The notes: generated by a model from the sequence alone, not told the origin. A stretch of DNA of 64,000 bases from Amoebidium appalachense (GCA_963693365.1 CAVNZM010000009.1:5518001-5582000), one strand, 5' to 3'. Shown: positions 1 to 10,331, counted from the stretch's first letter. Program-made: numbers and translations.

Positions 1-26
1 CCCTTTATGCGCAAGCATGGGCCCAC

Positions 27-1145
27 CTCCTCCACGGTGAACAGCAGCTCCAGTGGCGGCAGGGGGTCGGTCTCCTCCAGCAGTGCCAGGCAGGCCGCAA
101 CCCCTGCAGCCTGTCAGCACCCACACCCATGACACCCAGACAGGCAGGCAGGCAGGCACCTATGCCGTCGTCAGCACCCAGGGTGGTACGACGCGCCTTC
201 AGCCACTGCGCCCACCTCAGCAGTCAGCAGGCAACCACTAGCAGAGGGGGGGGGGGGCACACCTCTCCGTCCAGGTATGCGTCTATGGGGTCTGTTCCAA
301 AGTTGTGGCTGCTGCCTTCGTTCTGGGACGCCACCATCTTCACAGCAACCTCTCAGTACCGTAAACCCCCCCCCCCCCCCCCAAAAAAAAAAAAAAAAAG
401 AAAAAAGCAGGCAGGCACGTACGTCCATATGGCACTGCACACACACCACCGGGGCCTTCTCATAGCCCGGCCCAGCCGGCCTGCAGCAGACCCAGTCAGC
501 AGCCGGCACACTCACCCTATACCATCACCCTACACCCTCACGTGGCCCTGTCCACACCACTATGCCACACAACTAGCGCATCACCTCTATGCCACATCCA
601 CCTCCTACCTACTATGTAATCAACCTCCTAATCACCATGCCAACCCCGAACCTGCTAGCCCCCGTGCCAATCAACAACTTCCGAAGGTCAGTGCCATCCA
701 CCTAGATCATTATGCCACCTACAGCCACATCACCATGTCACTCACCTTATCACTATCCCACCCACCACCTTATTATTTTTTCAACCGCCACCTTAATACT
801 TTTTCACCCGCCACCTTATCACTATGCCACCGACCTCCTGATGACTATGGCAACCACTTAAACACTATGCAACCAACCTTCTAAGTCACCGTGTAAACAT
901 CTTATAACACAAACACCCAACTAAACACCATTTCGCCCATCTAGCCCCTATGCCACCCACCTCCTACTCCCCCTGCCACCCACCTCCTAATCACCACGTT
1001 GCCGATGGCATCCTGTTCGGCTTTCAAGCCCAGCTGCTGGGCCACGTCCTTGAGCCGTTGGGCCTGTGGTTGCCGTCAGTGCCTGCCGACTGCACGGCTG
1101 TGTGCGTGCGTGCGTGTGTGCGTGCGTGCGTGCGTGCGTGCGTGT

Positions 1146-1176
<31 letters not shown>

Positions 1177-1369
1177 GGGGGAAGGGGGGTACGCGACACA
1201 CAATGAGTGCTAGGTGGCCCGAGGGCCGCGGGGTGTCCAGACACAGGCCAAAGTACTTCCACACGGCTGCAGCCCGGCCGGCAGGCAGCTGCCGTAGCAG
1301 CTCTTGCGTGGCGGGGCGCAGCAGCTGGGCGGCAGAAAGAGGGGCGGGCATGGTGGCGAGGGGCAACAT
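27..1369 (-). CDS. pepD: Aminoacyl-histidine dipeptidase, peptidase family M20C; six exons, 3' part outside window
   Basis: Predicted zinc-dependent dipeptidase of the PepD (Xaa-His / cytosol non-specific dipeptidase) type, probably cytosolic. Six exons join without breaking frame through GT-AG introns: 1369-1202, 1063-984, 480-423, 337-263, 205-160 and 103-27, giving 168 codons before the window edge. The translation shows, in family order, VWKYF then DTPRPSGH (residues 36-52), LGLKAEQDAIGNVVIRR across exons 2-3, the metal-ligand block CHMDM formed exactly at the exon 3/4 join, DGEWLKA at the exon 4/5 join, LGADDGIG (bridging Asp) in exon 5 and FTVEE (catalytic Glu pair) at the end of exon 6. 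Joins restoring conserved blocks are strong evidence for the model. The exon 1 donor (after 1202) is the least certain, since a second in-frame GT lies 9 nt on. Met7 (1351) is an alternative start. The family is mainly bacterial; the introns show this copy is nuclear. Confidence 0.88.
485..983. repeat. Degenerate short tandem repeat filling pepD intron 2
   Basis: The intron between pepD exons 2 and 3 consists largely of diverged, pyrimidine-rich units of roughly 20-45 bp built on CCACCTCCTAATCACTATGC-like words, for example near 590, 630, 700, 760, 820 and 955. The exon 2/donor boundary itself (976-1003) reads like one more unit, so the array may have grown from the splice-donor sequence. Confidence 0.6.
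1094..1188. repeat. (TGCG)n/(TG)n and poly-G tract in pepD intron 1
   Basis: TGCG and TG repeats run from about 1094 to 1160 and pass into a G run of about 22 nt. On the pepD sense strand this is poly-C followed by CA repeats directly upstream of the exon 2 acceptor, so it could act as a very long pyrimidine tract. Confidence 0.8.
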
Positions 1370-1841
1370 GGGGTATGGCAGTGGACACGTGTCTGTGTGT
1401 GATGGCTGCAGGCCAATGTCTTGATGCAGTCATGTTTTATGTTCACTGTTTGGTCTGTGGTGCTGACGTCACTGCTGTGCGTCTGGCAGCTCACAGCGCC
1501 TACCTACAGCAAAACAATGACTTTGAAGTATGTACTTGCAGACTATTCCACTGTGGCTCACCATGGCTCACGATCCAGCCAATGAAAGAGGCAGCCGCTC
1601 ACCGTCAGTCTTGTCGACACAAACGCAATGTACTGACAACGACAACAATAAAACTAACAATAACTAAATATAGTGACAGTGCACGGTGCTCGTCTCTAGA
1701 CTGGCGACTGACTGTGACCTGTTTTCACTGGTCTATGACTGGTAGCAGCCAAAACACAGCGCAGTGTTGAAGGCTCCTGCACACCACCCCCCACCTCTCT
1801 GAGACAAAGATAGCAGCACGGCCAGGTGGCGTGCCCAGGCC
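1370..1841. promoter_or_regulatory. Shared 5' region between two head-to-head genes
   Basis: The start codons of pepD (minus) and the HhH-GPD gene (plus) are 472 bp apart and no convincing ORF lies between them, so both promoters should be here. No clear TATA box was seen for either gene. Part of the interval (about 1620-1690) is AT-richer, with ACAACAATAAAACTAAC-like sequence. Confidence 0.45.
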
Positions 1842-3079
1842 ATGGCCAGCCCGCTGACTGTGCAGGCCTGCCAGCTGGCCCACGTGTCCACGCCTGCCGC
1901 CTGCCCTGCGCTGCGTGCATTTGTGCAGGGGGCCGAGCTGCTGCTGGCGTTTGGCGTGGCCGAGGACTTCAGCCTGGCCCAGGCCGTGTGCAGCTACGGC
2001 TACTTTGGCCTGGCGCCAAACACGTGGACACCAGCAAAGGACACAGACGACGACCACGGCTGGCTGCTGCGCCTTCTGAGGTAAGAAATGGGGGCAGGGG
2101 GGTGGGGGTTAGGGGTAGGGGGACTGTTGCTGAGGGCCGGGCAGGTACGGGCGGCAGCAGGAACACGTGCTTGTTGCGGCCGTGTTCCAGGACAGGCTGC
2201 TGCAGGACGCTGCCCCCAGCCCGGCCAAGCGTGCACGCAGGGCACGCGCCTGCATAGAACAGCCGGCCTCGGGGCGGTCCAAACTCGTGTGTGTGGCCCT
2301 GGCCTACCCGGCCACCTGCACACGCAGGCACAGGTGCGGCTGGAGAAGGAGGGGAGGCATGTGGCCCTGTGGCAGGGCGGTGCTGACGAAGGTGTGCACA
2401 GGCCCAGCAGGCAGCAGCAGCACGAGCTGGTGGCAGGGGTGCGGCGTATGGTAAGGGCAGACATGGACCTGCGCCCCTGGCACGCCCTGCACCCTGACGC
2501 CAGGCAGAGAGGCTTTGGCCGCACGTACGTTTTTTTTTTTTTTTTTGGGGGGGGGGGGGGGGGGGGAAGGGGGTGGTCTTAGAGATGGGGATGGGCTGAG
2601 GGAGGGGTGGGCAGGTACCGCAGCCCCACGCTGTTTGAGGACCTGGTCAAGACCATCACAAACTGCAACATGAGATTCAGTGGCACCGTGCGCATGAACA
2701 GCCTGTTGTGTGCCGAGCTGGGTCGCCATGGGGCGTTTCCGAGCCCCTGGGAGCTTGCGGCTGTGGAGCCTGCAGACCTGCAGGCGCGCTGCAAGGTGGG
2801 CTACCGGGCAGGCCGCATAGTGGCCCTGGCCAGGGCCGTGGTAGCCGGCACCCTGGACCTGGCCTGGTACGAGCACACGGCCCGCACGGCTGATGAGGTG
2901 GGTGGCCGGGGGGGCAGGGGGCGGGGGGAGGGGGTGCTGAGGGGCTGGCAGGTGTTTGTGGCGCTGCAGGGGCTGGAAGGGTTCGGGCCGTTTGCAGCCA
3001 AAAACGTGCTGCAGCTACTGGGCTTCTTCGAGCACATACCTGCAGACAGCGAGACAGTCAGGTGCTTACATACACATTC

Positions 3080-3126
<47 letters not shown>

Positions 3127-3404
3127 ACACACACACAAACCTCCACACCCACACCCACACCCACACCCACACACTGCCAGCCCCAAAAAGCAGCCCAGCT
3201 GACGGGGCAGGCAGGCACTTCAAGGAGGAGCACGGTGCGGGGGTTAAGAAGGTGGGGGAGGTGGTTGGGCTGGCGGCCGAGCGCTATGCGCAGTATGCCC
3301 CGTACCAGTTCCTGGCCTACTGGTTCGACCTGTGGCGCGCCTACGAGCGCCAAAAGGGCCGCCCCTCTCCCTACTGGCAGCCGGCCCAGGTCGTCGACTT
3401 TTGA
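1842..3404 (+). CDS. HhH-GPD superfamily DNA glycosylase, multi-exon
   Basis: Likely base-excision-repair glycosylase of the endonuclease III/AlkA superfamily, related to the plant and algal HhH-GPD proteins. Exon 1 (1842-2080) carries AVCSYGYFGLAPNTW, like the N-terminal block of that plant type. The last three exons (2615-2897, 2952-3061, 3215-3404) join in phase. Across them are RGFGRTYRSPTLFEDLVKT (phase-2 join at 2524/2615), the helix-hairpin-helix LEGFGPFAAKNVLQLLG and PADSETVRHFKEEHG (join 3061/3215), where the Asp of PADSE is the expected catalytic residue. The middle is less clear: exon 2 starts at 2145 and the stretch 2328-2524 is coding in another frame, so an intron of unknown limits or a frameshift lies between about 2287 and 2328. 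The stop is the TGA at 3402-3404. Introns hold T/G, C46 and CA tracts. Substrate cannot be told from sequence. Confidence 0.8.
3081..3175. repeat. C46 tract plus CA/CACACC repeat inside the glycosylase intron
   Basis: 46 consecutive C residues (3081-3126) followed by CA and CACACC repeats occupy most of the 153-bp intron between the HhH exon and the last exon. The tract lies upstream of the acceptor on the sense strand and so forms an extreme polypyrimidine tract. Confidence 0.9.
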
Positions 3405-3518
3405 GCACCTGGGTGGCTACGGTGTGTGCTGGCTGCCAGTGTGCCCCCAGCCACAACCTGGAACTGCTGGGGGCCAGGTGCACTGCCGGCTCCCCCACTA
3501 CCACGGACCTTGCAGCCC

Positions 3519-3524
3519 AATAAA
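3519..3524 (+). other. Polyadenylation signal AATAAA of the glycosylase gene
   Basis: An exact AATAAA lies 115 bp after the stop codon, followed by GT-rich sequence. The TGTAA signal typical of chlorophycean algae is not evident, which argues weakly against a Chlamydomonas-type host. Confidence 0.55.
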
Positions 3525-4434
3525 GAGTGTCTCGGCTCAGACGAGGTGCAGGGCCACGCAGGCTGGGTGCATTGCCCGAGTGTCGTCTTTTTGTGCCACT
3601 GCACACTAATATATATGACTTTGAGACACACCCACTGTGGGTGGCCACGTGGTGTCTCGGTCGCACGTGCTTGGCTCAGCAACTCCATTTCCCTCTTGTG
3701 CGCGTGATGTCTGCCCTCTGGGCGGGAAACTTGCACGTCGCACACGGGACCCAGGCGCAAAACAACACGTGTGTGCCAGAAGGGTGAGGCTTGCGCTGTG
3801 CGTGCTAAGGGCTCTGACGTGTGACTGCAGCCAGTGGCTGCACAAGAACAACCCCGGCCCTGTGCTTGGCAAGGCCCAGATAGGGTCAGTCTTAGTCTCC
3901 TTGGCTACGGCAGCAGTGCTCAGCACAAGAACTATAAGGTGGGCGGATCATATATATGTGCTTGCTGAGACAGCCACTGTCGAGGGCATGAGGGAGGAGC
4001 CTCAGCTGCAGTACCACGGGTGCGCTGCCTGGGGTGACGGGTGTACTGTCGGAAGGAATCTGCGCAGGAATGCGGCTCACGGAGGACGGGGCCATCCGTG
4101 CACAAGATGCGGCCTGGAGGCTTCAAAATCATTCATACTATTCAGTACGATAGATAGGTAGGCAAGACCTGAGAAGGGGACCCTCCTTGTAAAGCCCAGC
4201 ACCTCCACGACACAGCCTGCACAGGCCAGCGAGCAGACAGACAGCGGTGTGTGCCGGCGCTGCAAGTGTGGCAGAGTGGACATAGGACTAAGAGACCTCA
4301 GTGTGCCCCAACTACCTTCGGAGGTAGCTCTTTGTTTTTCAAGGGCCCGGAGAGAGCGGCTGAGCAGCCAGCGTCGATTTATTCGTACATAGGCTAGAGG
4401 GCACAGTCAGGACGTGCCTGACGAGTGTGGCGCC
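3525..4434. other. Intergenic sequence, nothing recognised
   Basis: An open frame of 174 codons (3637-4161, GTG-initiated) crosses this stretch but has no recognisable motif, and its composition does not resemble the neighbouring exons. TATATAT words occur near 3610 and 3950. No gene is assigned. Confidence 0.4.
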
Positions 4435-5043
4435 ATGCAACTGCCTCTTCTGCTGCTGGGCGCTGTTGCGGCCACGGCCCAGACCACGGGGGGGCTGTGT
4501 GGCTGCGGGCAGGTGCTGGGCACGCTGGACCAACTGCTGCCCTCGCACCCGTCAGCCAGTGCCCTCAACAGGTGCACTAGCCTCCCCCCCCCCCCCTTAT
4601 TTGTGTTATCTACCCTCTCCCCCTTTACCTGCTATCTTTAGCACGTGCTGACTCTGGGCCGCAGCTACGCCTACGCCATAGGCCCGCGCAAGGTCACGGC
4701 ACAGCGGTTCCGCAACCCAGCCGGGCACGAGTTCACGGCCGTGGCGGCCGTAGGGGCGGTTGGGCTGCAGCGCACGGCCTGGGCATCGGAGGAGGCCACG
4801 TGGTACGCTGGCTACCGCTGGCACGTGCTGCACAACCCGGCCTGCCCGCCCGGCCTGCAGCACGCCGGCTGGCACTTTGTGGCCACCACCCGGCCACGGC
4901 CCGGCAGCGGGCGGCTGGAGCGGTTTGACCTGCTGCTGGCCGACCGGCTGCACGCCTGCAACGACCCGCCCCTGGACCTGGCCGCAGACCAGCTGCATTG
5001 GGCCCTGGCCAGGAACACAACCCTAAGCGCTGCAGCGGCCTAG
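4435..5043 (+). CDS. Unrecognised protein with signal-like N-terminus, two exons
   Basis: The only exon pair found that keeps frame is 4435-4512 joined to 4642-5043 (donor GTGCTG, acceptor TTTAG), giving about 159 residues. The N-terminus MQLPLLLLGAVAATAQ looks like a cleavable signal peptide and is followed by a short Cys-containing stretch. The second exon encodes a GC-rich mature part with VTAQRFRNPAGHEFTAVAA and WYAGYRWHVLHNPACPP, ending in a hydrophilic tail. The more obvious donor after 4571 puts a stop just past the join, so the shorter first exon was preferred. No family was recognised. If the signal peptide is real, the product is secreted or vesicular. Confidence 0.45.
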
Positions 5044-6293
5044 GACACAGCCACCTGGGTGCTCCCCTGGAGGTTGCGCCACACAGGTGGCTGGGCCGTG
5101 TCACGGCACAGCACAGGGCAGCCGGGCTACGGTAGCCATAAATAGCAGCAGGTCAACGGTAGCCATTTTTAACAGCAGGGCTATGGCATATAATATAGGT
5201 TCAGTTGGTTTATGGTGCATCGGGTGGCAGCAGGCCCTAAGCTTCCATATAATGGCCTCAGGTTTACTTGTGTTCTGTATAATGGCAGCCATGTGGCTCC
5301 TTAATAAGGCAAGGGTAGCCCTCCTTGCGGAGGCGCCTTGAAGGCAGCGACTGCTCACTTTCCTGCCTGCGCAGTCGGGACGTGCTAGGTCACTGAGGAT
5401 AAAGCGGCACCAAGTCTGTGGTGTGTCACATAACAAACAGCAGCAGTGCTATGGGGTGTTACACGAATTGTTCTGTCTCTATTGCACAGCATGGCTGCAA
5501 CCATATGCTACACAGCAGCAGCAGGTGTGTTCCATTTTGATATTATAGCAGCTGGTACCTATCACTTGGGCGGCAGTTGTTGCCTTACGGCAAGTAGAAC
5601 AGCAGGGGTTCTATTCGCTGGTTGGCTTCATAACGAGAGGCTTTGCATGGCCCCCATGACCCTGGCCGTGTGGTAAGTGCAGCAGCAGAGAGCAGGGGCC
5701 ATGCTTTCAGTGCCTGCCTTACGCTGGGCCCAAGCGGTGGCTGCATAGGGGCCTGGAGCAGAACTCAGTCTGACGACGTGCACGGACAAGAAAAGGGGGG
5801 GAGGGGGGGGGGGGGTTGCAGTTATACCAAGAGCTGTGAACAAGCAGCTATCACCAGGATAGGGCTTTAATAGCGTCATACTATCTTAGTTTCTACCAAC
5901 TGTCGTCTCTGGTATACACCTACAAGGCCTCCAGATTAGTTTTTCAAAGTAGCGTCACCTCCACAAGGGTTCTTTGCCAGTCACATATCCCCAGCACAAG
6001 TTATGTTGTCACTAGAATAATTTTTCAACGGTGCGAGCCCAAAGGTCTCGCTATGCTGTCTCTATGGTGGTTCGGGGTCCATTACAGTGCTATCTAGGCA
6101 CAGTGTTGTACGACTATTGCTCTATATGCACTAACCTGCAATGCTCCTGTGGTCATGCGTCTATGTTATGAGTCCTAAACAAAAACTACCCTGATAGATA
6201 ACACTCCCACTCAAGGTGCCCATAGCAGGTTATTGTGGTTAAGCTTGATGTGCTTTACCATTGCATTCATACCAGGTATTGCTGTGGTGCCAC
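5044..6293. other. Intergenic sequence
   Basis: Contains loosely repeated GGTAGCCAT and AGCAGCAGG words (about 5120-5530) and a G tract near 5796-5814. No coding region is supported. Confidence 0.4.
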
Positions 6294-6707
6294 TCAGTAG
6301 TGCAGCAGCAGGTCTGGGGGCAGGCAGGTGCCCGGGGCCAGCAGGGTGATAGTGCTTGCATGGTGTGCCAAATGCCGCCGCCCACAGCGACACCAGCTGA
6401 CCAGCAGCCCGCCGGCCGTGTCCCGTGCAGTGTGGCGCACGGCCAGCTGGCTGTGCAGCTCCACGTGGCACCCCGCCGGCCCCGGGAGGCTGGCCCATGC
6501 CCGCCCGCTGGCCCGAGTCTTTGCGTCTGCGGCGGCAAAGCAGGCCAGGGCCCGGTCCACCTGCACCACGGGGCCGGCCAGCACCTGCTGGTAGGCCTGC
6601 AGCAGCTGCCGCGCACTCTCGGCCGCGCTGCGGTGCACGCGGCCAAAGTAGCCCGCACTGGGCCCGGCTGGCCGCATGGGCACGGCGGGCTGTGCACCCG
6701 GCAGCAT
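6294..6707 (-). CDS. Unrecognised 137-residue protein or terminal exon
   Basis: An open frame from ATG at 6707 to the stop at 6294 has exon-like GC-rich composition and an amphipathic stretch, SAAESARQLLQAYQQVLAG, near the N-terminus, then LACFAAADAKTRASG. The frame stays open upstream of the ATG to at least 6749, so an upstream exon is possible. No family was recognised. The other frames of this stretch are also open because of high GC, so the assignment rests mainly on residue composition. Confidence 0.35.
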   Translation of the reverse strand: MLPGAQPAVPMRPAGPSAGYFGRVHRSAAESARQLLQAYQQVLAGPVVQVDRALACFAAADAKTRASGRAWASLPGPAGCHVELHSQLAVRHTARDTAGGLLVSWCRCGRRHLAHHASTITLLAPGTCLPPDLLLHY

Positions 6708-6943
6708 GGTGCCGTTGATGGAGGCAAGGAGGTAGCAGAAGCAAACCACAGCTGGGAAACGGCGCCCACCCGCTCAAGGGGGGCCGCTAACGTAGTTTGT
6801 ACGCAGCCAAGTACAGATAGACCGAAGCCAGAACTGTCTTTACACGCTCAAACGCTCCACTTACTCTACGGAATTAGTAAGAGTTACCTTTGCTTGGAGC
6901 TCGAGCGTGCGGCCTGCATGAGCTGCCTACTTATGTGACGGGT

Positions 6944-6956
6944 TACATATATAGGC
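6944..6956 (-). promoter_or_regulatory. Possible TATA box for the minus-strand gene at 6.3-6.7 kb
   Basis: GCCTATATATGT on the minus strand lies about 240 bp upstream of the ATG at 6707. It is a good TATA match in otherwise mixed sequence, but no transcription start can be read from sequence alone. Confidence 0.3.
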
Positions 6957-7120
6957 GAGGGCCTTCATGAATCATGATGTGACCGTGCCATATGTTGTGA
7001 TTGGCCGGCTGCTTGGAGCCTGTTACCATTGGTGGATCTAAAATAAGAGACGCGCTTTGATTGGCTGAGCAGTGGCATGCCCGTCACCCTAGACCGTGGC
7101 TCCATTAGCCCCCCTGTAAT

Positions 7121-7707
7121 GGGCCGCTTCACGTGGGGGCTAGAATTTAGATAATGGGAATCTAGATAATTAGCGTTAAAAAATGTCCACTCCGATCGAT
7201 CGCTTTAAATTTAATGCATTCCATCAGGGTCTAGAATCTGGATGCCCATCTTCCAGATGTCGCAATCTGGAAGAGGGGGGAGGGGGGGTCTTCCAGATGT
7301 CTGGAGCCAATCTAGAAATTGAACTGATTTCCGATTGGTCGGCTGCATTTTCTCTAGACCAATCAATGACCTTATTGAAGATCATTGGTCCAAAAGGGTT
7401 TTTTGCATACCTGTGCTATGCTGTAGTTTCTGTCTTCTGTTTTGTTATGAAGCTTTCAGCGATACGTATATATAAACCTTGCAAAAAATATTAATATGCA
7501 TATTTATAAGCTTATAAAATATTTATCACAGTCTCAGTGTTAAGTTTTTACATTTATTTATTAAACAAAGCAAGAAACAATGTAGAGTTTCTAAATTATC
7601 TAAATCATACCTGTGCGAACCGGAACAATTTAAAACGTTCTAAATTGTCAATTTAGAACTTCTAGATTTGCCGCATTTCTAAATCTAGCCCCGAGGTGAA
7701 GCGGCCC
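7121..7707. mobile_element. MITE with ~55-bp imperfect terminal inverted repeats
   Basis: The left end (from 7121, GGGCCGCTTCACGTGGGGGC) matches the reverse complement of the right end (to 7707, GGGCCGCTTCACCTCGGGGC), and similarity continues through CTAGA-TTTAGA and AATCTAGA words for about 55 bp. Both ends are flanked by AAT, a possible 3-bp target duplication. The 587-bp interior is AT-rich, repeats CTTCCAGATGTC on both sides of a small G tract, and has no credible transposase. TIRs starting GGGCC with a 3-bp duplication resemble PIF/Harbinger-type (Tourist) MITEs. Confidence 0.6.
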
Positions 7708-8030
7708 AATCAAATGATTAATCTTCAACGTTAATCACATTTGCGGCGCTTCCACCGACTTACCCAGCAGCCCAAAAATACATGTTAAGTAGGCAAAAAG
7801 TTGGTTTTGCTAGTCAAGAAAACGCCTATGTAATTGTTTTTGGGTTTTTATGTCTATAATATCCATGTTTATTATACACCTTCGAGAAGAGGTGCGAGCG
7901 TAAAAGAAGATTAATCAATCCGAGAAGAAGATTAATCACAGCGGCTGGATCCCGCGGCACATGCATGTGATCGGCAGCCGGCCGCGGCTCACGAAGCTCA
8001 CGTGTTAATTGTGCGCGCACAGCGTCATGT
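7708..8030. other. Intergenic sequence
   Basis: Holds a short repeated phrase, GAAGAAGATTAATC-like, at about 7905 and 7925. No gene seen. Confidence 0.4.
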
Positions 8031-8117
8031 GTGAGGTACTCTCTCACTTTCTCTGTATGTGTGTGTGTGTGTGTATGTGTGTGTGCTGTGTGTGTGTCTG
8101 TGTGCTGGTGTGTGCGT

Positions 8118-8179
<62 letters not shown>

Positions 8180-8747
8180 ACATGTGTGCCTAGGCCTGTG
8201 CATATGCCTATATAGACAAGCACACATACGGGCGTGTGTGGTGCCACGTGTACGCTGCATGCAGTGCATGGATGCCACGTAACACGGTGCCGTGGTACTG
8301 TACAGGTCAACTTAAAATGCATGTGCTATTGTACGCACATGCTGATGTTAGCGTGTTCAGCTGTGATGACGTGTGTGTGTGCTTGTGTGGGTGTGTTTGT
8401 ATGCAATGTACACGCTTGTACGTGCGTACATTGCAGAGAGTGTGTGCCGGTGCATGTTTTCTGTGACGGTGTCCACGGTTTGCGTGTGAGTGTGTACCGC
8501 GTGTGTGTGTGTGTGGGTGCATGTGTGTTTTTCAGCATGTATGATGCCACAGTGCTTGTTTGCGGTGTGTGCACGTGTGGTACGTGTTACGCACTGTGTT
8601 TCACAGTGCAGTGTGTGCCACGGCATGCAGTGTGTGTGTGTATTTCTATATACATGCATGTACGAGTCCGTGTGCCACGGTGTGCACGTGCGTGTGTCAG
8701 GGTGGTTGGGTGGGCAGCCGGTGCATGTGCATATGTGTGTGTTGGGG

Positions 8748-8786
<39 letters not shown>

Positions 8787-9014
8787 ATAATGTCTGTATA
8801 TCTGTACAATATTGCTATGAATAGAATTTCCTTATTATTTAACAGGGAGCCGGGGCCCCGGGGTGAGTGTGATATGTGCACTCGTGCAATGCATGTACCT
8901 GGCCGTTTCAGTGTGTGTGCCATGCCATGTGTGTGTGTGCACATGTGTGTGTTAGGGTGACCACGGTTAGGTGGGCAGGTGCCACAGTGCGTGCGCGTGT
9001 GTGTGTGTTCAAGG

Positions 9015-9089
<75 letters not shown>

Positions 9090-9172
9090 AGGGGAGGGGA
9101 GGGGCAGGAATTCGGGCCGGGCTATGTAGGAAGGGGGAGGGCGGGGGGGGGGGGGGGGGGGGGGGGATCATT
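8031..9172. repeat. GT-microsatellite and poly-G block
   Basis: Dense (GT)n with interspersed CATGTGTGC words, including an almost pure run at about 8120-8178, passes into long G tracts at about 8750-8785, 9018-9088 and 9141-9166. All apparent long ORFs across it are Cys-Val, His-Thr, Gly or Pro low-complexity translations and are not genes. Confidence 0.9.
9018..9088. repeat. Uninterrupted poly-G tract of 71 nt
   Basis: 71 consecutive G residues, the longest homopolymer in the window. Confidence 0.9.
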
Positions 9173-9861
9173 CATATACGTTTTCCATACACACTGAGAC
9201 ATGTTGCATGATTTAAACCATCTTTTTCTTCCTCTCCAAGAGCCACACATAATTTTCGGTGACATTTCTGGAAACAATTATAGTAGTACTATGATACATT
9301 TTCAATTATTTATGATCTTCCAAAAAGGGATTATTAATACTAATAACTAATGTGCTACATATATTTATGTATATATATTTATAATGAAACCAAATACAGG
9401 TCTGTGGCCACAGAAACGTGCCACTAATTTAATTTCAAAACCATCAAAGCACAGTGACCGTATTGTTTGTGCTTCATACACTGAGATGTATGCAGGGTAC
9501 TGAATACAACGGCAGGCAGCCCCCCCCCCCCTCCCTCCCCCCGCCAACCCGCACACACACATACACACACACAAACCCACACCCACACACATACACACAT
9601 ACACTGCTACTGGCATGCCGCCAGTCCCCCTTGCTATTACGTATATTCAAAAAACTGGGGGGAGGGGGGGGGGGGGGGGAGAAGGAAAAGAAGCCCCCCC
9701 CCCCCCCACACACACACACACACACACGGCACATACACACCTACACAGCTTCAGACAGGCTCCTTTGCATAGAGAAAATCAGGACGAAACAACAAAAACA
9801 AAATATGAAAACTGGAGGTGTTTGCGGTTGGGAATGCGTGGCTCAGTTTAACATCATAGAA
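9173..9861. other. AT-rich spacer followed by CA/poly-C/poly-G microsatellites
   Basis: 9173-9500 is AT-rich without a gene. 9520-9735 holds CA repeats and short C and G runs. Confidence 0.5.
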
Positions 9862-10331
9862 CACGGAGGGGGACACATGTGTACACCGTAGAATGACAAA
9901 TAGCATATCACTTTCAGGAAACCGTGTAAATCGTGTAGTGTGGCAGTCCTCTTCTTGCGTGCACGGAGTCCAATATTGATAGTCTCAAGCAGTGTCTGGA
10001 GAATGAGTGGTGAAAAGAAGAGGTCGAGGACGTTACTAATGGTTGGCTCTCCAGAAAAGTGGGTTAGCAAACGTTTCTGGATCTCCGAGGTCTCCTTCCT
10101 GAACGTATCTAAAAGCCTGCTTTCAACATCGTCTGCTTTGAGTGTTAACTCTACTTGCTTGGCGTCATAAATACGCCATTTTCCTGTGAGTGTGGTATCA
10201 CCGTTGTCAACAGAATCTTCTGTATCACTTGTGCTTTCGTCAGCAAAGAAATCGTTAAAGATGTCTGAGTCTACCTCCCCGGCTTCAAACCCACTACTAT
10301 CATCAAATATTATTTCAAAGTCCCCTTCCAT
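9862..10331 (-). pseudogene. piggyBac-like transposase, N-terminal fragment
   Basis: The frame from ATG at 10331 starts with an acidic stretch rich in Asp, Glu and Ser, as at the start of piggyBac-type transposases. Then come VLDLFFSPLILQTLLETIN and LHDLHGFLKVICYLSFYG, which follow the piggyBac pattern of an FxxFFxxEIL helix, ETN and an ELKAFLGI-like helix before the catalytic domain. The frame runs into a stop at 9843 beside microsatellite DNA, so the DDD catalytic core is absent. A domesticated N-terminal protein is possible but less likely than a truncated relic. Confidence 0.45.

Noticed and set aside
3637-4161. A 174-codon plus-strand ORF
   Set aside because: Starts at GTG, has no motif, and its composition does not match the flanking exons.
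4435-4571. Longer first exon of the signal-peptide gene, spliced at 4571
   Set aside because: Joining at 4571/4642 gives a stop codon three codons past the junction.
7183-7494. A 103-codon ORF inside the MITE, ending in a hydrophobic stretch
   Set aside because: Lies wholly within a noncoding AT-rich inverted-repeat element and shows no transposase motif.
8044-9211. Cys/Val-, His/Thr- and Pro-rich ORFs
   Set aside because: Translations of (GT)n, (CA)n and poly-G/poly-C tracts.
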